From Bacteroidota bacterium (GTDB lineage Bacteria; Bacteroidota; Bacteroidia; Flavobacteriales_F; PHOS-HE28): 8,342 nt of DNA. Location of the stretch: positions 1-8,342 of the forward strand of contig CAUJFM010000226.1 in NCBI GenBank assembly GCA_963169595.1. Reading direction: 5' to 3'. The notes under the pieces are model-generated. The model did not search any database. It saw only the letters and a list, made by a program, of their open reading frames with translations, and had not been told where the DNA came from. The first letter of the stretch is position 1. The number at the start of each line of letters is the position of its first letter. The position numbers and the translations under genes are program-made. Positions 5,864 to 8,342 of the stretch are shown here, piece after piece.

Positions 5864-7168
5864 TCAGTTCCCGTTCTGTGTGGCATAGCGTTGCAGGCTC
5901 AGGGCCAGCAGCACCTCGTGCAGGGCCTTGTTGCTTTCCGCCTCGCTCTCCTTGTTGATCGCGTTGATCAGGTCGCTCATGGCGCACAGGCCATTGTCAT
6001 ACTTCAGCTGGTAGCCCTCCCTGATCCGCTTCTTCAGGGCCAGGATCTCCTCATCGGCCGCAAGGATCGCACGGGCCTTTTCGATCTCGGCGTGCTCCTT
6101 CCGCAACTCAAGGGCGTTGTTGAACAGGAAAGTGCTTTCCTGGCTGGCGATGCGCTGCAGCCGCAGCTCGTGCAGCTTCCTGTTGTTGCCGTTGCGGTAG
6201 AGTCCCGCGGTGTTCCACGAAAGGCTGATGCCCGCGAACGCCAGCGAGGACATCTCGAACAGGCTCATGTCCATCGTCGGGGTGATGAGCATCCCGGCCC
6301 CCATCAGTCCCACCTTCGGCATCAGGGCGGTGCGCTCCAGGTCGCGCTGTGCCGCGGCGAGCATACGCTGATGCTCGAACAAGCGGAGCTCCGGTCGTTG
6401 CCCCGGTGCCGCGGTGACGGAAGCGGACACCGCGGGCCGCTGCAGCGCGACGGTGGCTTCCTGCGGCTCGCCGATCAGGAGGGAGAGCATGTCCACATAG
6501 CCGGAGCGCACGTGGGCGAACTCGATCCTGCGCTGGCCCAGCAGGAGCAGTTCCGCGCGCACTTCATCCACGTCCGACCGCAGGGCGAGCCCTTCCTCCT
6601 TCGACAGCGCCAGCCTGTCCAGGTTGCGCTGCAAGGAAGCGGTGGCTATGTCCAGCTGGGCCAGTTGCGCATCGGTGACCAGGATGCCGAAGAAGAGCTG
6701 ATCCACCCGCTCGCGCAGTTGATGGAGGCTCACGTCGAGGTTCGCTTTCTCCACCTCGGCACCGGCCGCGATCATGTCCTTATGGGCGCCCGTGGCACCG
6801 CCGTCCCAGATCACCTGTTCCAACCGCCCGATCCCGATGGCCTTGGCATGGTCGCTGGAGGAGGACGTGCTGCCGGGCAGGACAGGCAGTTCGCTGAATA
6901 TGTACGCCCCGAGGCCCGTGATGCTCACCTGCGGCAGGTAGGCCTTGTTCGCGTTGGCGATGGTGTACTCGGTGGACTTGTCGATCAGCCCATACTGCAC
7001 CACCATCGGATGGTTCGCCCGTGCGCGCTCCTGGCAGTGCTCGATCGTCAACTGGGCATTGCCGGACGTGGGAACGAACAGCAACAGGGGCAGCAGCGCC
7101 CGGATCACCGTTCGCGTCGTTCGGCGGGTGGTCCTGCGGTACCGTGGCAGAGGTAGGTGAGGATGCAT
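5864..7168 (-). CDS. TolC-like outer-membrane efflux channel, 434 aa
   Basis: This is an outer-membrane factor forming the exit duct of the pump, expected to act as a trimer. ATG 7168-7166 and TGA 5866-5864 give 434 residues, normal for the family. Two homologous halves are visible: YLPQVSITGLGAYIF (78-92) with QVIWDGG (118-124), and LMPKVGLMGAGML (282-294) with LSWNTAGLYRNG (316-327), each followed by long helices. The late motif GYQLKYDNGLCAMSDLINAI (385-404) is the usual conserved segment of the second half. The ATG start gives an Arg/Thr-rich leader (RRTTRRTTRT) before the hydrophobic stretch VIRALLPLLLFVP and a probable cleavage after GNA (38). A GTG at 7108-7106 would give a compact signal peptide starting at that hydrophobic stretch and is a credible alternative start. 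The preferred ATG lies 5 nt after the tetR stop. There is no lipobox, unlike OprM-type channels. Confidence 0.93.
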   Translation of the reverse strand: MHPHLPLPRYRRTTRRTTRTVIRALLPLLLFVPTSGNAQLTIEHCQERARANHPMVVQYGLIDKSTEYTIANANKAYLPQVSITGLGAYIFSELPVLPGSTSSSSDHAKAIGIGRLEQVIWDGGATGAHKDMIAAGAEVEKANLDVSLHQLRERVDQLFFGILVTDAQLAQLDIATASLQRNLDRLALSKEEGLALRSDVDEVRAELLLLGQRRIEFAHVRSGYVDMLSLLIGEPQEATVALQRPAVSASVTAAPGQRPELRLFEHQRMLAAAQRDLERTALMPKVGLMGAGMLITPTMDMSLFEMSSLAFAGISLSWNTAGLYRNGNNRKLHELRLQRIASQESTFLFNNALELRKEHAEIEKARAILAADEEILALKKRIREGYQLKYDNGLCAMSDLINAINKESEAESNKALHEVLLALSLQRYATQNGN

Positions 7169-7173
7169 AGGTG

Positions 7174-7782
7174 CTAAGGCTTGAGCCCTTGGCGGATGAG
7201 CGCAATGATGTGGACCTTGCGTGCCTCGAGGAATGCTGCGCGTTGGGCCTTGGTGAATTTCATCAGCTTGCTGAGGCCCTGCACCGTTCCGAAGGTGAAC
7301 GCGCACAGGCCCACCACGTCCAGGACGAAGTGCACGCCACTGGCCCGTTCCTGCGGCACCCTCGCGCGTTTGAGCTCCGGCTCCACGGCATCAATGACCT
7401 GCTGCAAACTGGCGGGCACGGTGGTGCGCGAGAGCACGGCCGGGTCCCGTTGCATCTCGAACAGGATGAAGGCCGGCAGGCCGGGCGATCGCTCCAACAG
7501 CTGGAAGTAGCTGTTCACCAAGGCGGGCACTTTGTCGTGCAGCGATCCCGGTTCCTGCAGAAGCACGTTCAAGGCATGGTAGAACCCTTCGATCTCGTGC
7601 ACCACCACCTCCTGCAGGATCGCCTCCTTGCTCTTGAAGTAGTAATGCAGCAGGCCCTTGTTCACCCCGGCCGCGTCCGCCAGCTCACGCACGTTCACAC
7701 CGTCCATGCCCTTCTCGCGGAAGAGCTTGCACGCCGCCTCCAGGATGCGGTCGCGTGTGTCCGTTCTTGGCTCCTTGGTCAT
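7174..7782 (-). CDS. TetR/AcrR-family transcriptional regulator, 202 aa
   Basis: This is the probable ligand-responsive repressor of its own operon. ATG 7782-7780 and TAG 7176-7174 give 202 residues. The N-terminal DNA-binding domain is clear: DRILEAACKLFREKGMDGVNV (11-31), then the helix-turn-helix ELADAAGVNKGLLHYYFKSKEAIL (33-56) with the classic YYFKSKE end. Residues from about 60 to 200 form the all-helical ligand-binding and dimerisation domain, whose sequence does not tell the ligand. The frame extends upstream to 7974, but that part is low-complexity intergenic coding potential that would run through the promoter and operator region, so the ATG at 7782 is chosen. It is the first gene of the operon, followed 5 nt later by the channel gene. 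In E. coli the equivalent position is held by CecR (YbiH), which controls ybhGFSR; orthology is plausible but unproven. Confidence 0.94.
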   Translation of the reverse strand: MTKEPRTDTRDRILEAACKLFREKGMDGVNVRELADAAGVNKGLLHYYFKSKEAILQEVVVHEIEGFYHALNVLLQEPGSLHDKVPALVNSYFQLLERSPGLPAFILFEMQRDPAVLSRTTVPASLQQVIDAVEPELKRARVPQERASGVHFVLDVVGLCAFTFGTVQGLSKLMKFTKAQRAAFLEARKVHIIALIRQGLKP

Positions 7783-7783
7783 T

Positions 7784-7822
7784 TGGGTAACAAAGGAACG
7801 GACATTTACCCATTTGTCCAAA
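7784..7822 (-). promoter_or_regulatory. Candidate Bacteroidota-type promoter with overlapping operator dyads for the tetR-led operon
   Basis: On the minus strand, TTTG at 7822-7819 is separated by 20 bp from TTCCTTTG at 7798-7791, one mismatch from the Bacteroidota -7 element TAnnTTTG at the expected spacing. Two inverted repeats overlap it: GGACA-N10-TGTCC (7800-7819), filling the spacer, and TGGGTAA-N15-TTACCCA (7784-7812), spanning the -7 element. Either could be the TetR operator, so bound repressor would block polymerase. The -7 element ends only 8 nt before the tetR ATG, implying a very short or absent leader. Pattern-based only. Confidence 0.5.
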
Positions 7823-8159
7823 TCCGGTGTTGTGCAGTGGGTGGTCGTACGCGGCTCCAGTGCCGTGATCGGAGAGCGATGACCCGTCGATCGCGCCCGT
7901 TGCCGGTCAGGACGCAGGCTTGTTCGCCTACCTGGGATGGTGATGGGCACCGTGCCAAAGGCCCTCATGGCCACCGGACCCGCGCCGCCCTACTTTGCCA
8001 TCCCCTCCCCGACCGCACTCGACCACCATCCCTCGGTGCGTTGGATGAAACCACACCCAACGCTTTTTACCGGTCCCAGAACAAGGCTTCCACCGCCGGT
8101 GGTGTCTGCAGCGCCCACTCCCGCATCCGCCCACTTCACCCGGTCCAACCCTACCTCGT
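7823..8159. other. Intergenic stretch with no supported gene
   Basis: Frames are open here on both strands, but their translations are Pro/Arg/His/Gly-rich and look like GC-driven shadows, with no domain or start signal. On the plus strand a terminator-like hairpin lies at 8038-8068. Smaller dyads are GGCAC-C-GTGCC at 7946-7956 and CCACC-GCC-GGTGG at 8090-8102; the latter lies about 58 nt past the hydrolase stop on the minus strand but has no T-run after it. The 3' end of the hydrolase transcript should fall in this stretch. Confidence 0.5.
8038..8068 (+). terminator. Intrinsic terminator-like hairpin with no matching plus-strand gene
   Basis: GCGTTGG at 8038-8044 pairs perfectly with CCAACGC at 8057-8063 across a 12-nt loop, followed directly by TTTTT (8064-8068). 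Stem and T-run have the right form and order only on the plus strand. Read on the minus strand, the A-run comes before the stem and nothing U-rich follows. The stem is short for a strong terminator and the loop is long. Both flanking genes are on the minus strand, so the transcript it would stop is not evident. Confidence 0.4.
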
Positions 8160-8342
8160 TCAGTGCTTCCCCATCAGGTATTCCGCCACGGCCTGGTAGG
8201 TCGGGAGCGAGGTGGCATCGTTGGCCGTGTTGGCCGCCACCGGATGGGAGGCCAGGCGCACGATCACCATTTCGGCTTTGGGGTCGATGTAGATGGCCTG
8301 GCCATACACACCACGGGCCATGAAGGCACCATGCGCATTCCC
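8160..8342 (-). CDS. C-terminal end of a beta-lactamase-fold serine hydrolase (6-aminohexanoate-dimer hydrolase-like), partial
   Basis: The minus-strand frame is open from the window edge (8342) to TGA at 8162-8160, showing the last 60 residues. The segment FMARGVYGQAIYIDPKAEMV (visible residues 7-26) followed by IVRLASHP matches the closing beta-strands of class C beta-lactamase-related hydrolases. The GVYGQ turn and the aromatic-I-D-P strand are typical of NylB-like and related esterases. The protein ends in a helix, TYQAVAEYLMGKH. The active-site SxxK and YxN motifs lie outside the window, so activity cannot be judged and the exact subfamily is uncertain. It lies upstream of the efflux operon on the same strand, but 377 bp separate it from tetR, so it is probably transcribed separately. 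A link to drug resistance should not be assumed, since most members of this fold act on other esters and amides. Confidence 0.8.
   Translation of the reverse strand, partial: GNAHGAFMARGVYGQAIYIDPKAEMVIVRLASHPVAANTANDATSLPTYQAVAEYLMGKH

Noticed and set aside
5372..7156. Very long plus-strand open frame (594 codons) opposite the adaptor and channel genes
   Set aside because: Antisense to clear HlyD and TolC genes, with low-complexity composition and no recognisable motif; a frame shadow rather than an overlapping gene.
7946..7956. Palindrome GGCAC-C-GTGCC
   Set aside because: An 11-bp dyad is expected fairly often in GC-rich DNA. It is about 165 bp from the tetR start and outside the likely promoter, so I do not call it an operator.
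7783..7974. N-terminal extension of the TetR regulator to 7974
   Set aside because: The extra 64 residues are unlike any TetR N-terminus and would cross the promoter and operator dyads. The DNA-binding domain begins normally after the ATG at 7782.
8160..8342. Reading the partial hydrolase as an antibiotic-resistance beta-lactamase partnered with the pump
   Set aside because: Only the C-terminus is visible, it looks more like the NylB/esterase branch, and it is separated from the operon by 377 bp.

Overview
The window is GC-rich (roughly 60% by eye) and is dominated by one minus-strand operon for a tripartite ABC-2 type efflux pump. The organism is probably a GC-rich member of the Bacteroidota. 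Two things suggest this. Almost none of the start codons has a Shine-Dalgarno sequence in front of it, and the tetR promoter region has a TTTG-N20-TTCCTTTG arrangement close to the Bacteroidota -33/-7 pattern (TTTG ... TAnnTTTG). This assignment is an inference; no taxonomic marker gene is present.

Layout by coordinate: (i) 2-229, plus strand, the C-terminal end of an unidentified membrane protein cut by the window edge; (ii) 352-924, minus, an unrecognised 190-residue protein with four predicted membrane helices; (iii) 925-990, a short gap filled by a perfect 11-bp inverted repeat; (iv) 991-7782, minus, the efflux operon; (v) 7783-8159, an intergenic stretch with the operon promoter, candidate repressor operators and an unexplained plus-strand terminator-like hairpin; (vi) 8160-8342, minus, the last 60 residues of a beta-lactamase-fold serine hydrolase.

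The operon, in transcription order (high to low coordinate), is TetR regulator, TolC-like outer-membrane channel, HlyD/YbhG-like periplasmic adaptor (a lipoprotein), ABC ATPase B, ABC ATPase A, ABC-2 permease 1, ABC-2 permease 2. The genes are packed very tightly: gaps of 5, 10 and 6 nt, and start/stop overlaps TGATG (4925-4929), ATGA (3998-4001) and ATGA (2097-2100). It resembles the E. coli cecR-ybhG-ybhF-ybhS-ybhR locus with two differences: the tandem-cassette ATPase YbhF is two separate genes here, and a dedicated outer-membrane channel gene is included. Together the products would form a pump crossing both membranes, with a ligand-responsive repressor encoded first. The substrate cannot be read from sequence.

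The most informative detail is that the two ATPases have lost complementary motifs. ATPase A keeps the Q-loop Gln and H-switch His but has LPLGW instead of an LSGGQ-type signature. ATPase B keeps LSGGM but has Gly in the Q-loop and Pro at the H-switch. A heterodimer would therefore have one fully canonical ATP site and one degenerate site. I see no CRISPR array, tRNA, rRNA, insertion sequence or defence system. This is a well-formed but recognisable efflux operon rather than a new system.
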